Below are positions 29,201 to 40,020 of a DNA stretch of 64,000 nt, piece after piece. The notes beneath the pieces were generated by a model that saw only the letters and a list, made by a program, of their open reading frames with translations, did not search any database and was not told the origin of the DNA. Location: positions 1,534,754 to 1,598,753 of the forward strand of contig NC_063062.1 of NCBI RefSeq assembly GCF_018812025.1, read 5' to 3'. The position numbers and the translations under genes are program-made. The first letter of the stretch is position 1. Each line of letters begins with the position of its first letter. The DNA is from Megalobrama amblycephala (Eukaryota; Chordata; Actinopteri; Cypriniformes; Xenocyprididae).

Positions 29201-32200
29201 GAAGTGCATCAGTATTCATGAAGTAGGTATTTTTTAGAAGAGAAGAGATCATTAGCTTAATTAACAAGCACAGAGTTTGTCTTTGAGCTGTAAGTTGAAG
29301 GTCACTCAGAAGAAGCAGCTTTTTTTTTTAAATTTGCATATTAAAATTGTTTATTGCTTTCAAGGACGAAGAGGCGGAGCCTACCTCCAGGACAACACAC
29401 ATAAATCACATGCTTTTATATAAGATAAATGTGAGAAATCACAGTGCTGCTGCTTCTGACCTTTATTGTGATGTTGAACAGCAGACTGTCTGATTTGTGC
29501 TGGATCTTCAGGAAGCTCTGTGCATTGAGCAAAGAGAAACCCTCCTACAAAAAACACAAGAAAATAGGACCACACATCATCATTATCCAGCAGAGACTCG
29601 TTTAATAGGATTATATCAGGCTGAAAACATCATATAAGCAGAGCAGCACGAACCTGTCATTAGCAACCTCCTCCAGTGTTTCTAATGCAGAATCTGCTTA
29701 TGTGATGCATATTTGGTTCCTGTCAATCCCATCAAGTAACATACTAATTGTTTATGCTATGGAGAAAATATTAATGTTTTTTACCAATGCAAAAGTTGCT
29801 GCCACAATTGAGTGCAAGGGATTTTTGCTGTTACACAAGCATGTCAGAAGGGGGCTGTCATGTTCACTGTGTAACCAACATTCATTCTAGTTCTTCAACT
29901 ACTACTTTTAGTATTGCTACTAACACTTCTACTAAAGTGGGTGTAGGTGAAGTTTTACAGCAAGAACAGGGACACTTTCACCTAATTTCTTATAAAACTA
30001 TGGCCTGGTTTCACAGACAGGGCTTAGATTAAGCCAGGATTAGGTTTCAGTTAAATTAAGACAATTAAGTAGATTTTTCCTCTCTGCAAAGATGAATTTA
30101 AAGTATCACATCAGCATTGTTCTTTGCACTTTCTGGTTTGTTGTTGTTGCAAGTAAAGAACAATTATATTATGTTTTACACTTAAGAAGCACATTTGATG
30201 GAAATGGAAGTAGTGTAGCGTTTTATTGAATTTGGAAACTACTTAATAAACTTGCTGCGTGTGCTGTTCAGATTATAGACACATATCCGTAACTGAACAT
30301 CAAAATCACCCGATGCTTTGCTCCGGATGGGCGCACTGCCTCGTTTGGCTCTGTTGTTGTGCATAAAAGCTCAAAATGTGACTCATTCTCCAAATGCACC
30401 ATGAGGAGCCAGAGACTATTGTGTCCACGAGTCCAAGATTGAGGCTTATTGTTGGGAGATATCCGAAGCACTCAGCCTGGCAATCCCTGAGGGACAGCGA
30501 AAGGCCCAGCAGGACGGGAAGGGGATTATGCTGTTCTTTCTACGGGTGAAAAGAAATACGGTCAAGCTCTTATGATGGGCTCAGCGGAACCTGCGCTATC
30601 CTGACCCTGCACTTAGAGCCTGATGGGAAGAGGAGTGTTGACGGCTTAGAGAGCACCATTTTATAAACTGCCAACATGCCCTCCCAAAAAACATGTTTAT
30701 TGGTCACTGGACAGTCAGATACTGTGTGTTTTTACATAATCTTACCAAGAGTTCTTGGCCTTGGGATACTAGCAGATGACCAGAGCCCAGAATATTCAAC
30801 TCCAGCTGGCCAGCGCTTTCACTGGACTCGAAAATCTGAAAGAAACACAAATTATGAAACTGATTTTGAGACCAGAATATAAGAAAGACTTGAGGGTAGA
30901 CTTACTTGAGGGTGGACACAACCCAGAACACCCAGCATCCATTTAATGATGCCCTAGAAACCATCCAAAATACCTAGAAACCACCCAAAACACCCAGCAT
31001 CCATTTAATGATGCCCTAGAAACCATCCAAAATACCTAGAAACCACCCAAAACACCCAGCATCCACTTAACAACACCTTAAACCATCCAAAACACCCAGG
31101 ATCCACTAAACAATGCCTTAGAAACCATCCAAAATACCTAGAAACCACCCAAAACGCCAAGCATCCACTTAACAAAGCCTTAAACCATCCAAAACACCCA
31201 GCATCCATTTAATGATGCCCTAGAAACCATCCAAAATACCTAGAAACCACCCAAAACACCCAGCATCCACTTAACAATGCCTTAGAAACCATCCAAAACA
31301 CCCAGCATCAATTTAACGATGCCCTAGAAACCATCCAAAATACCTAGAAACCACCCAAAACACCCAGCATCCACTTAACAACGCCTTAGAAACCATCCAA
31401 AACACCCAGCATCCACTTAACAATGCTTTAGAAACCACTCAAAACACCTAGCATCCACTTAACAATGCCCTAGAAACCATCCAAAATACCTAGAAACCAC
31501 CCAAAACACCCACCATCCACTTAACAATGCCTTAGAAACCATCCAAAACACCCAGCATCCATTTAACGATGCCCTAGAAACCATCCAAAATACCTAGAAA
31601 CCACCCAAAACACCCAGCATCCACTTAACAATGCTTTAGAAACCACTCAAAACACCTAGCATCCACTTAACAATGCCCTAGAAACCATCCAAAATACCTA
31701 GAAACCACCCAAAACACCCACCATCCACTTAACAATGCCTTAGAAACCATCCAAAACACCCAGCATCCATTTAATAATGCCCTAGAAACCATCCAAAATA
31801 CCTAGAAACCACCCAAAACACCCACCATCCACTTAACAACGCCTTAGAAACCATCTAAAACACCCACCATCCATTTAATAATGCCCTAGAAACCATCCAA
31901 AATACCTAGAAACCACCCAAAACACCCACCATCCACTTAACAACACCTTAGAAACCATCCAAAACACCCAGCATCCACTTAACACCTTAGAAACCATCCA
32001 AAACACCCACCATCCACTTAACAACGCCTTAGAAACCATCTAAAACACCCACCATCCATTTAATAATGCCCTAGAAACCATCCAAAATACCTAGAAACCA
32101 CCCAAAACACCCACCATCCACTTAACAACACCTTAGAAACCATCCAAAACACCCAGCATCCATTTAATAATGCACTAGAAACCATCCAAAATACCTAGAA

Positions 32201-33092
32201 ACCACCCAAAACACCCACCATCCACTTAACAACACCTTAGAAACCATCCAAAACACCCAGCATCCACTTAACACCTTAGAAACCATCCAAAACACCCAGC
32301 ATCCACTTAACAACACCTTAGAAACCATCCAAAACACCCACCATCCACTTAACAACACCTTAGAAATCATCCAAAACACCCACCATCCACTTAACAACAC
32401 CTTAGAAACCATCCAAAACACCCAGCATCCATTTAATAATGCCCTAGAAACCATCCAAAATACCTAGAAACCACCCAAAACACCCAGCATTCATTTAATA
32501 ATGCCCTAGCAACCATCCAAAACACCCAGCATCCACTTAACAATGCCTTAGAAACCATCCAAAACACCCAGCGTCAATAAACAACACCCTAGCAATATAG
32601 CAACACACCAAACATCACTGACAATAATTTATTATAGTAGTAGTTGACAACTACATGAGCAAGCACCACTCACACTGTCTTTAAACAAATTTATTTTATA
32701 ATAATTACTGTTTTTATAGTATTACTAGTAGCGCTGTTTTGTTTTATTTTGCTGACTTAAACTTGTTATCTTTTTTTCTGAGTTTCGATAAAACAACAGC
32801 AAAAACTAACGGTTAAAAACTATTTTTCCCCTCTTTAATGAATAAGAAAATAAACATATTTCACTTATAAAACGAAATTGTCCTGTTTTCCCTTCCGTTG
32901 ACATACAGGCGGCGGTAAGAGAAAAGGGCGGGACTTTCCCTCACGTCTCACCTTCCACGCGCAGTTACTACCTGAGGACTTGGATTTTGCTTTTCCTTTC
33001 GGAAGAAATCGACCGTAGCGTCGCAGTTTCCAAACACTTTTGGATATTGTCGTGTCTTTCGAATGTTCTTTGTGTGAAGAATCACTTTCCAT
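26111..33092 (-). CDS. rec114: Meiotic recombination protein REC114, complete six-exon gene
   Basis: REC114 works with MEI4 and IHO1 on meiotic chromosome axes to license SPO11/TOPOVIBL double-strand breaks. Six minus-strand exons join in phase 0 throughout: 32952-33092, 30746-30835, 29461-29544, 28800-28982, 26408-26479, 26111-26275. They predict 244 residues, close to the roughly 260 of mammals. Residues about 45-145 form the PH-like domain ([42 protein letters not shown]). A Ser/Pro/Gln-rich linker follows. The C-terminus ([20 protein letters not shown] ... [15 protein letters not shown]) is the amphipathic region that contacts MEI4 in mammals. The start is the ATG at 33092; a longer frame to 33113 begins with GTG and is not used. 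The gene is convergent with nptn and divergent from hcn4, matching mammalian synteny. Confidence 0.93.
26408..26479 (-). CDS. rec114: rec114 exon 5
   Basis: The acceptor is CCACTTCAG and the donor GTACTGAC. It has 24 codons, [12 protein letters not shown] to [10 protein letters not shown]. It links the low-complexity linker to the C-terminal MEI4-binding region. Confidence 0.9.
26930..27425. repeat. Tandem duplication, about 253-bp unit, two copies
   Basis: GTCATGATCCAGTTAAATTC occurs at about 27009 and 27262, and ACAGTAAGTCCAGATAGATA at about 27136 and 27394. Each is embedded in matching flanks. Confidence 0.85.
27481..28760. repeat. TGGA/ATCC tetranucleotide array (1.28 kb) in rec114 intron 4
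   Basis: A long run of TGGA units broken by GATGATGG, ATAAATGG, GGGTGGG and ATAGATGG variants that recur in composite blocks. Because four and three are coprime, every frame of a perfect ATCC run reads Ser-Ile-His-Pro on the minus strand and Gly-Trp-Met-Asp on the plus strand without stops. This explains the long open frames here. Confidence 0.97.
28800..28982 (-). CDS. rec114: rec114 exon 4
   Basis: It has 61 codons, [12 protein letters not shown] to GTSTQQQK. The acceptor is GTGTGTAAG preceded by a TTTCTGTTTTCTGTTTT tract. The donor is AAG|GTCGGA, which departs from the GTRAGT consensus at +3. It is the only phase-compatible donor in this stretch. Without splicing here the frame stays open into the ATCC repeat downstream. 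Confidence 0.8.
28983..29460 (-). other. rec114: rec114 intron 3
   Basis: No recognised repeat or coding sequence in this 478-bp intron. Confidence 0.8.
29461..29544 (-). CDS. rec114: rec114 exon 3
   Basis: The acceptor is GTTTTTTGTAG and the donor GTCAGAAG. It has 28 codons, [15 protein letters not shown] to LLFNITIK, in phase 0 at both ends. Confidence 0.9.
29545..30745 (-). other. rec114: rec114 intron 2
   Basis: Mostly unrecognised sequence. About 30001-30060 carries TTTCACAGACAGGGCTTAGA followed by TTAAGCCAGG, the end of a dispersed teleost repeat. Confidence 0.7.
30746..30835 (-). CDS. rec114: rec114 exon 2
   Basis: The acceptor is TTTCTTTCAG and the donor GTAAGATT. It has 30 codons and encodes [14 protein letters not shown] and [12 protein letters not shown], the first strands of the PH-like fold, matching the 'FDSNEESG ... 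GQTLLEGFSL' region known from mammalian REC114. Confidence 0.92.
30836..32951 (-). other. rec114: rec114 intron 1
   Basis: Largely occupied by the minisatellite at 30920-32585. The last 370 bp next to exon 1 (32586-32951) show nothing recognisable. Confidence 0.8.
30920..32585. repeat. 42/62-bp composite minisatellite in rec114 intron 1
   Basis: The basic unit of about 42 bp contains CCATCCAAAACACCCAGCAT, then CCACTTAACAATGCCTTAGA. A 20-bp insert (CCATCCAAAATACCTAGAAA) alternates in many copies, giving 62-bp composite units. About 30 copies are present with point variants (AGCATCC/ACCATCC, CACTTAAC/CATTTAAT) arranged in recurring order. Minus-strand open frames rich in Trp-Val-Phe-Trp are artefacts of this array. 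Confidence 0.95.
32952..33092 (-). CDS. rec114: rec114 exon 1 (coding part)
   Basis: Encodes 47 residues from [10 protein letters not shown] to SNCAWK, including the conserved-looking [12 protein letters not shown] motif near the start. It ends AAG before the donor GTGAGACG in phase 0. The 5' UTR and promoter lie above 33092. Confidence 0.85.
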
Positions 33093-35180
33093 GTTCGTGT
33101 TTACTTTTTCCACCCGAAATTGAAGCGAGTAAAACTGACAGGCGGAGGCGGAGCAAGGGCGGGGTGGTTGACGGTTACTTTTTCAAATAGTGTACTAGCA
33201 TGCGTACTACTACTCACAGACTGATGACGCGTTTTAACGGTCATCAATATCGTAAATCCTGAAAAGTTTTTTTATATTTTAATTTTATTTTTTTATATAT
33301 ATAAAATGTATGTGCTTTTATAACACTATACATTGTATTATATTACCTTTGCATCAAATTACGAAAAAATAGTTAGCGCTGTTATTGCTCTCTATTTTTT
33401 CCTCTTTTTTTAAAAGTAGTGAAAACACAATTGTGGAGGTTTTCTTTTGCTATTTATGCAAATGGAAACACTAAAAATGTTTAATGAAGTCTCTCATTCA
33501 CTATTATAAAAGTTAACCCAACTATCACGACTTCAGTATCTGAGAAACCTAGAAATGTGAACAGTAGTATGCTATTCTGGGTTCTGGCGGGTGTAAACAC
33601 GCGCAATGTGCATACATTAGGATCACTAGAAAAATTAAAATAATGTATTTTGGTGTAATATTTAGTTTAATAATGTAATTTATTTAATGTTATATCTACA
33701 AGTGGCTAATTCATTAAAATTTGACACATTTTTGAAAAAAAAAAAAAAAATGTGTAAAAAGTGGTGGTTTAATTTGTATAAATCCACTTTCCACAGTGTT
33801 ATTGACACCTATCATCATCACAAAAAAATAGTCCTAAATAAAAATATAATGATAATAATGTTATTTTCAGTGACAGTAGCATACTACTTTTACTACTGAC
33901 ATATCAACAGTAGTATGCTATTCTGGGTCTGGCGGGTGTAAACGCGCAACGCGCATGCGTTAGGATCGCTACTATATATTTTCAATAGTTAGGCTAGAAA
34001 AATTAAAATAATGTATTTTGGTGAAATATTTAGTCAAATAATATCATTTATTCAATAATGTTATATTTATAAGTGGCTAATTTGTTAAAATTTGAAACAT
34101 TTTGGAAAACAGATATTTAAAAAAAAAATGTAAAAAGCAGTGGTTTAATTTGTATAAATCCACTTTCCTCAGTGTTATTGACACCTATCACACACAAAAA
34201 AATAGACCTAAATAAAAATATAATAATAATAATCAATGTAATTTTTATTGACAGTAGCATACTACTTTTACTATTGAACAGTAGTATGCTATTCTGGGTT
34301 CTGGCGGGTGTAAATGCGCGCAATGCGCATGCGTTAGGATCGCTACTATATATTTATAATAGTTAGGCTAGAAAAATTAAAATAATGCATTTTGGTGCAA
34401 TATTTAGTCAAATAATGTCATTTATTTAATAATGTTATATTTATAAGTGGCTAATTTGTTAAAATTTGAAACATTTTGGAAAACAGATATTTTAAAAAAA
34501 CAACAAAATATGTAAAAAGCAGTGGTTTAATTTGTATAAATCCACTTTCCTCAGTGTTATTGACACCTATCACACACACAAAAAAATAGACCTAAATAAA
34601 AAATATAATAATAATAATCAAACAATATCATTTTAATTGATAAAGCCATTGTAAATGTTGAGTTTCGTGCGTAAAATAGCCCCTGAAATGCGAATATTGT
34701 GTATATCGTGAGTTATTTCGCCTAGGTGTCGGGGACCTGACACTGAGTGGGTGGGCTGAGCTGCCGCTCTCGCTTCTATGGCAACCCGATAGATCAGCAT
34801 CACCATATTCACGGGATCAGAGCGACTCGGGACGGCGGAAGGCGGAGATGTCAGCGGTGGATGTGGGTTACTGGATCGCGGGCGTTTGCTTGTGATTGAC
34901 AGCTGACAGGGATCCTGAGGGTCCGTGACCTCCACGTCCGCGTCCCCCCTCACACGTGACGATTCCTCAGACTTTACGTGCTCGCAGAGCAACAGAGTCA
35001 GTGCCTTGAAGCTGGAGACCAGTGGATCTGGCGAATTTGGGCAGCCTAATGCGCCGTGGCATGTGCTTGAGCGAAAGACAGGTGACCCTTCAGACTATTC
35101 GGGTTCTGTTGGCAATAATTACACCTGTATACTGGATTCATCTGTCATTGAATTGATCGCGCGCCCGTTTCAATGTCATA
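33093..35180. other. Intergenic region between divergent rec114 and hcn4
   Basis: 2.1 kb separate the two start codons. The rec114 side (33093-33240) is GC-richer, the middle is AT-rich tandem repeat, and the hcn4 side (34700-35180) is GC-rich, as expected of a 5' UTR/promoter. No TATA box stands out. Confidence 0.7.
33561..34622. repeat. Three tandem copies of a 346-371-bp unit
   Basis: ACAGTAGTATGCTATTCTGG begins at 33561, 33907 and 34278. Each copy continues with GGCGGGTGTAAA, a GCGCATGCGTTAGGATCGCT-type segment and an AT-rich part ending near ATAAATCCACTTTCC and CCTAAATAAAAATATAAT. The first copy lacks part of the middle. A fragment of the head (GCATGCGTACTACTACT) is at about 33200. Confidence 0.9.
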
Positions 35181-35181
35181 A
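35173..35181 (+). promoter_or_regulatory. Minimal upstream ORF ending on the hcn4 start codon
   Basis: ATG TCA TAA, with the final A of the stop being the first base of the hcn4 ATG (ATGTCATAATG). If the mRNA 5' end lies upstream, ribosomes starting here would terminate on the true start. The effect on translation is inferred. Confidence 0.5.
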
Positions 35182-35848
35182 TGGACAGGTTGCATTCGTC
35201 CATGCGTAAAAGGCTCTACAGTTTGCCACAGCACATCGGGCAGAAAGCGTCCATCATGGGTGATGCAGAAGACACCGACAAGGACACCCGGAGGAAGAGC
35301 ATCCGGATGAAGCCCCTGCCGTCGCCGACCTCCGGCAGAGCCCTCGGGGAGACCAAAAGCGGAGAGTCCGTGATCATGGAGACGGACATCGGGAGACCCG
35401 TGAAGACCAGCTCCAACGGGGACTGCCGGAGGTTCCGAGGCAGCCTTTCGTCCATCACCAGTCGGCACGTCCACGACTCGGATGTAGCGGAGGAGAGGCG
35501 TCTGATCACGGAGGGAGAAGTCACCCCGAGCGAGGAGAGCCCTCCTGGAGCCGCGGAGCCCGGAGCGCAAGGCGGCGAGGATGCCGCCGGTGCGAGCCAG
35601 CAGCATCAGGGACTCCCGGATCAGCAGCAGCCTGGCTTTATAAAGCTGGAAGGCATCGAGCAGATCCTGCCGGACGACGAGAGGTATTATCAAGCGGGCT
35701 TCATGCACAGGCAGTTCGGGGCGATGCTGCAGCCCGGGGTCAACAAGTTCTCCCTGAGGATGTTTGGGAGCGAGAAGGCGGTGGAACGGGAGCAGGAACG
35801 GGTCAAGTCCGCGGGATTCTGGATTATTCACCCGTACAGTGATTTCAG
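35181..35848 (+). CDS. hcn4: HCN4 pacemaker channel, coding exon 1 (partial gene)
   Basis: HCN4 is a hyperpolarisation-activated, cAMP-gated Na/K channel that carries the pacemaker current in heart and thalamus. The exon encodes 222 residues plus two bases of a split Arg codon, with donor CAG|GTAACA at 35849. It starts [20 protein letters not shown], the HCN4-type N-terminus. It also contains [17 protein letters not shown] and [10 protein letters not shown] blocks, a variable Gln/Pro/Gly-rich stretch (residues about 120-160), and the HCN domain at the end ([45 protein letters not shown]), the last cytoplasmic helices before S1. Exon 2 (S1-S4 and beyond) is not in the window. The N-terminal motifs separate it from hcn1/2/3. 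It is divergent from rec114. Confidence 0.96.
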
Positions 35849-36000
35849 GTAACAGCTTCTGTGTCCCTCTAAAGCACTGCTCACTTTAGATAGGGATCAG
35901 TCAGTGCTGTGGGGAAAATGACTGAGCCAAAACAGCCAAATGCATGCCTGGTATCTTAATAATGTCAAACTATTGTTGAAGAAGAGGAAAAAATAAAGGC

Positions 36001-36299
36001 TTTAATAAGAGAAGGATGACTGATGCACTTTTGTGTCTTAATATAAAGGTGCATCAATGATGTTTTTTCATATATTTTTAATAGTTATAGTATTATATAT
36101 CAGATATCATAAAGCATGTATTATTTCACAAAATCAAATGCTGCTGACAAATTTGCAGCCAAAAAAGTGCAAAAAACATTTATATTTTTTGTTCTTCGTC
36201 TTCCAAATGTGTTTTTACAGCCATTTTGCAACATGCCAGGCATAAGTTATTTGAAATGCCTGGTATCTTAATAATGTCAAACTGGTATTGATGAAGAAT

Positions 36300-36356
<57 letters not shown>

Positions 36357-37560
36357 TTTAAAGAAAGAAAGGATAATTGATGATGCACTTTAAGCGTCTA
36401 AATATAAAGGTGAATCAATGATATTTTTATATTTATTTATATTTTTTAGTAGTTATAGTTTTATTTGTGCCATGCATAAAATATCAGATACCATAAAGCA
36501 TGTATAATTTCACAGAATCAAATGCTGCTGACAAATTTGCAGCCAAAAAAGTGCAAAAAACATTTATATTTTTTGTTCTTCGTCTTCCAAATGTGTTTTT
36601 ACAGCCATTTTGCAACATTCCAAGCATGAAATGCCTGGTATCTTAATAATGTCAAACTGGTATTGATGAAGAATAAAATTATATATATATATACTGTATA
36701 TATATATATATATATGCTTTAAAGAAAGAAAGGATAATTGATGATGCACTTTAAGCGTCTAAATATAAAGGTAAATCAATGATATTTTTATATTTATTTA
36801 TATTTTTTAATAGTTATAGTTTTATTTGTGCCATGCATAAAATATCAGAGATCATAAAGCATGTATAATGTCACAAAATCAAATGCTGCTGACAAATTTG
36901 CAGCCAAAAAAGTGCAAATATATATATATATATATATATGCTTTAAAGAAAGAAAGGATGATTGATGCACTTCAAGTGTCTAAATATAAAGGTGCATCAG
37001 TGATATTTTTATATGTATTTATATATTTTAATAGTTATAGTTTTATTTGTGCCATGCATAAAATATCAGATACCATAAAGCATATTTGATGTCACAAAAT
37101 CAAATTTGCAGACAAAAAAAAGTGCAAAAACCATTTATATTTTTTGTTCTTCGTCTTCCAAATGTGTTTTTACAGCCATTTTGCAACATGCCAAGCATAC
37201 AAGTTATTTGAAATGCCTGGTATCTTAATAATGTAAAACTAATATTGATGAAGTAGAAGAAAATTATATATATATTTATGTATATAAATGCTTTAAAGAA
37301 AGAAGCATGATTGATGCACTTTTGTTGTGATTAATATTTTCAAGTGTCTAAATATAAAGGTGCATCAGTGATATTTTTATATTTATTTATATATTTTTAA
37401 TAGTTATAGTTTTATTTGTGCCATGCATAAAATATCAGATATCATAAAGCATGTATAATGTCACAAAATCAAATGCTGCTGACAAATTTGCAGCCAAAAA
37501 AGTGCAAAAAACATTTATTTTTTCTTCTTCTTCCAAATGTGTTTTACAGCCATTTTGCAA
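36001..37560. repeat. Tandem array of about 360-380-bp units, five copies
   Basis: AATTTGCAGCCAAAAAAGTGC occurs (with variants) at about 36150, 36533, 36896, 37105 and 37486. The shared unit also contains AATGCCTGGTATCTTAATAA and GTTCTTCGTCTTCCAAATGT. One copy lacks about 200 bp. AT microsatellites (36301-36354, 36679-36714, 36918-36939) sit at one equivalent position in several copies. Confidence 0.9.
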
Positions 37561-38218
37561 CAAGCCGAAGCTCTCCCAGCTGACAGTAGAAGTGCATTAG
37601 AGCTGCTTGAATTTTCTATGAAATCCAGACACTCTCTCTCTTTATTCATTAAGAAGTGTCCTTGGGGATGACATTGACTCTATATGATTTGATATGTTCA
37701 GCCTGTTAATAATACCACACCGGTTTGCCTCGGGCTTCATTTGTGATGATATGTGTGAACGCAGAAACGGATTCATGCTGTGGTCATGACACCCTTCATA
37801 AAAAGCAAACATTAGTCATATATTTATTATTATACTATGCTCAGGTCTAATGGGATAAATGCATATTCACATAGACGCCTGGATGTCTGTGATTGGGTTG
37901 AATTTACACACTGTTTTCATTCATGAATGGGTATAAGGAGTGCAGGGTTAACAGCAAACCCAACCCCCTCCGGAGACTCGACTGCTGTTTGCCTTGTTTA
38001 CCTATTGATCTTGAGAAGATGCTTTTATTCTGCTCGACATTATGAGATTGCAGCGTTGCTCCTGGAGGATATGAAAGGCGGTGTGGGAATAGACTGATAT
38101 AATATTGTGTGTCTGTGCTGAGAGAGGAAGTTTATTCTTTTGTTGTCATCAGCGCTTTGTTTTATAATTGAAAGTTACGCAGCTAGGGAGACGATGCAAT
38201 TTGAGTTAAATAATCTGA

Positions 38219-38962
38219 AAGACTTCAGAATTAAAATTTCCTGATAATTTACTCACCCCCATGTCATCCAAGATGATTATGTCTTTCTTTCTTCAGTCGA
38301 AAAGAAATGAAGGAAAACATTCCAGGATTTTTCTCCATATAGTGGACTTCACTGGGGTTCAACGGGTTGAAGGTCCAAATGTCAGTTTCAGTGCAGCTTC
38401 AAAGAGCTCTACATGATCCCAGACGAGGAATAAGAGTCTTATCTAGAGAAACCATCAGACATTTTCTCATTTTTTAACCACAAATGCTCGTCTTGCACTG
38501 CTCTGTGATGCGCCACGCATTACGTAATCATGTTGGAAAGGTCATGCATGTCGTAGGCGGAAATATCCAGTGTTTACGAAGCGAAGACTAAGTCAAACGG
38601 CCTTTACAAAAAAAGGTAAAACATTGAAACTTCCGCCTACATCATGCATGACCTTTCCAACATGATTACGTCATGCGTGGCGCATCACAGAGCAGTGCAA
38701 GACAAGCATTTGTGGTTAAAAAGTATATTATTTTTTATTTTTTTTAGAAAATGGCCGATGGTTTCTCTAGATAAGACTCTTATTCCTCGTCAGGGATCAT
38801 GTAGAGCTCTTTGAAGCTGCACTGAAACTGACATTTGGACCTTCAACCCGTTGAACCCCAGTGAAGTCCACTATATATATATTTCCTCAAAAAACATCTT
38901 GGATGGCATGGAGGAAATTATCATGAAATTTTCATTCTGAAGTGAACTAATCCTTTAAAGGA
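38219..38962. mobile_element. 740-bp foldback element, second family, copy 1
   Basis: The left arm (CTTCAGAATTAAAATTTCCT on) and right arm (ending TTTTCATTCTGAAGTGAAC) are inverse complements, including GTTCAACGGGTTGAAGGTCC / CAACCCGTTGAACCCC and GCAGCTTCAAAGAGCTCTAC. The centre is at about 38590. A truncated copy is at 62404-63012. Confidence 0.85.
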
Positions 38963-39715
38963 ATATACAATCTCCCCACAAAATGAAAGTTCCGTCAATA
39001 TTTACTCTCTTTTTTTGAAGAACATCTCTTCAGCTTATTATAGATAATGTTCCCATCTGCCAAAGCTGTGACATCTCATTTGTTCGCCGTATTAGAACCA
39101 GCACTGTTTTGGCGTCAATGACCTGCAAAGCAGCATTTTGAATCTGAATGAGATTGTGAATGAGATTGCAGAGCTTTGGTGGAAAGGAAGATTATTATGG
39201 AAAAGACCTGCGTAAAGACTCTCTAATAACAGCGTGAGGGCATATAAATAGTGACATTTTTGCCTGAAATATTCCTTTAAGCACACTGATCTTTCATAGC
39301 CATGCTGGTGTTCTCCACATTGTTGATAATAGTATCGTCGCTTCTCTCCCTCTGAACACAATAGACTGAATTTCCAGCGCTGATTACAGGCCTAATCTCC
39401 TCCTGAATATACCTCTGTAATTACCACAGCAAGGTCACACACCAGAGCATCATTACAGAAGATAAAGACCACACAGCATTCTTCAGACCGAGGCTGGGAT
39501 ATTTCACTGACCCCCCTATTCATTCTCTGTTCCTAAACCTAGTGAGCTGCTTTGCTCATTAAGCAGCTACCTTTTATGTCAGCATCCTCTTAGAAGAGAT
39601 TTTTGGAAGCAGTTCTTGTGATGCGCGCCACACTAAACAGCACTGTTAACTTGAAGCACAACAAGAGATGTGAGATGATGATAGAGTTTAATATTTAAAG
39701 TGAAGCTGAAGTTGT

Positions 39716-40012
39716 GACCCATATCCGAGTGAAACGGCTTCACAAACAAGAACAAATGTAGGGCGGGGCTTGATTTTGTCTTTGGGGAATTGATTGGATG
39801 GCTGTGGTTTGCTATTGGTGGATCTCATGTGAGTGACAGGTTGAAGAGAAGAGATGTCACTGCAAGAGGGAGGGGAAGTTATTCTGATTCAAGATTATGA
39901 GGAACATGAATTTAAAATAAAAATGATGTGCATCGATAAATCATTTAGAATAAACACTGAAATATTCTGTAAAAAAAAATAAGAATGGTCCATTTTGATT
40001 TCATGGTAACTA
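39716..40012. mobile_element. Dispersed repeat 'CGAGTGAAACGGCTTC', copy 1
   Basis: About 290 bp shared with 51527-51795: CAAACAAGAACAAATGTAGG, GTTTGCTATTGGTGGATCTC, and the end GGTCCATTTTGATTTCATGG. Unnamed family. Confidence 0.75.
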
Positions 40013-40020
40013 TAATATAT

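Noticed and set aside
31005..32454. Minus-strand Trp/Phe-rich frames resembling membrane proteins
   Set aside because: They lie entirely in the 42/62-bp minisatellite of rec114 intron 1.
33093..33113. A rec114 start seven codons upstream
   Set aside because: The upstream codon is GTG. The first ATG in frame is at 33092, which gives a normal-length REC114.
34925..35209. A 94-codon frame overlapping the hcn4 start as a long uORF
   Set aside because: It starts with GTG (not a normal vertebrate start) and no ATG is found at its head.
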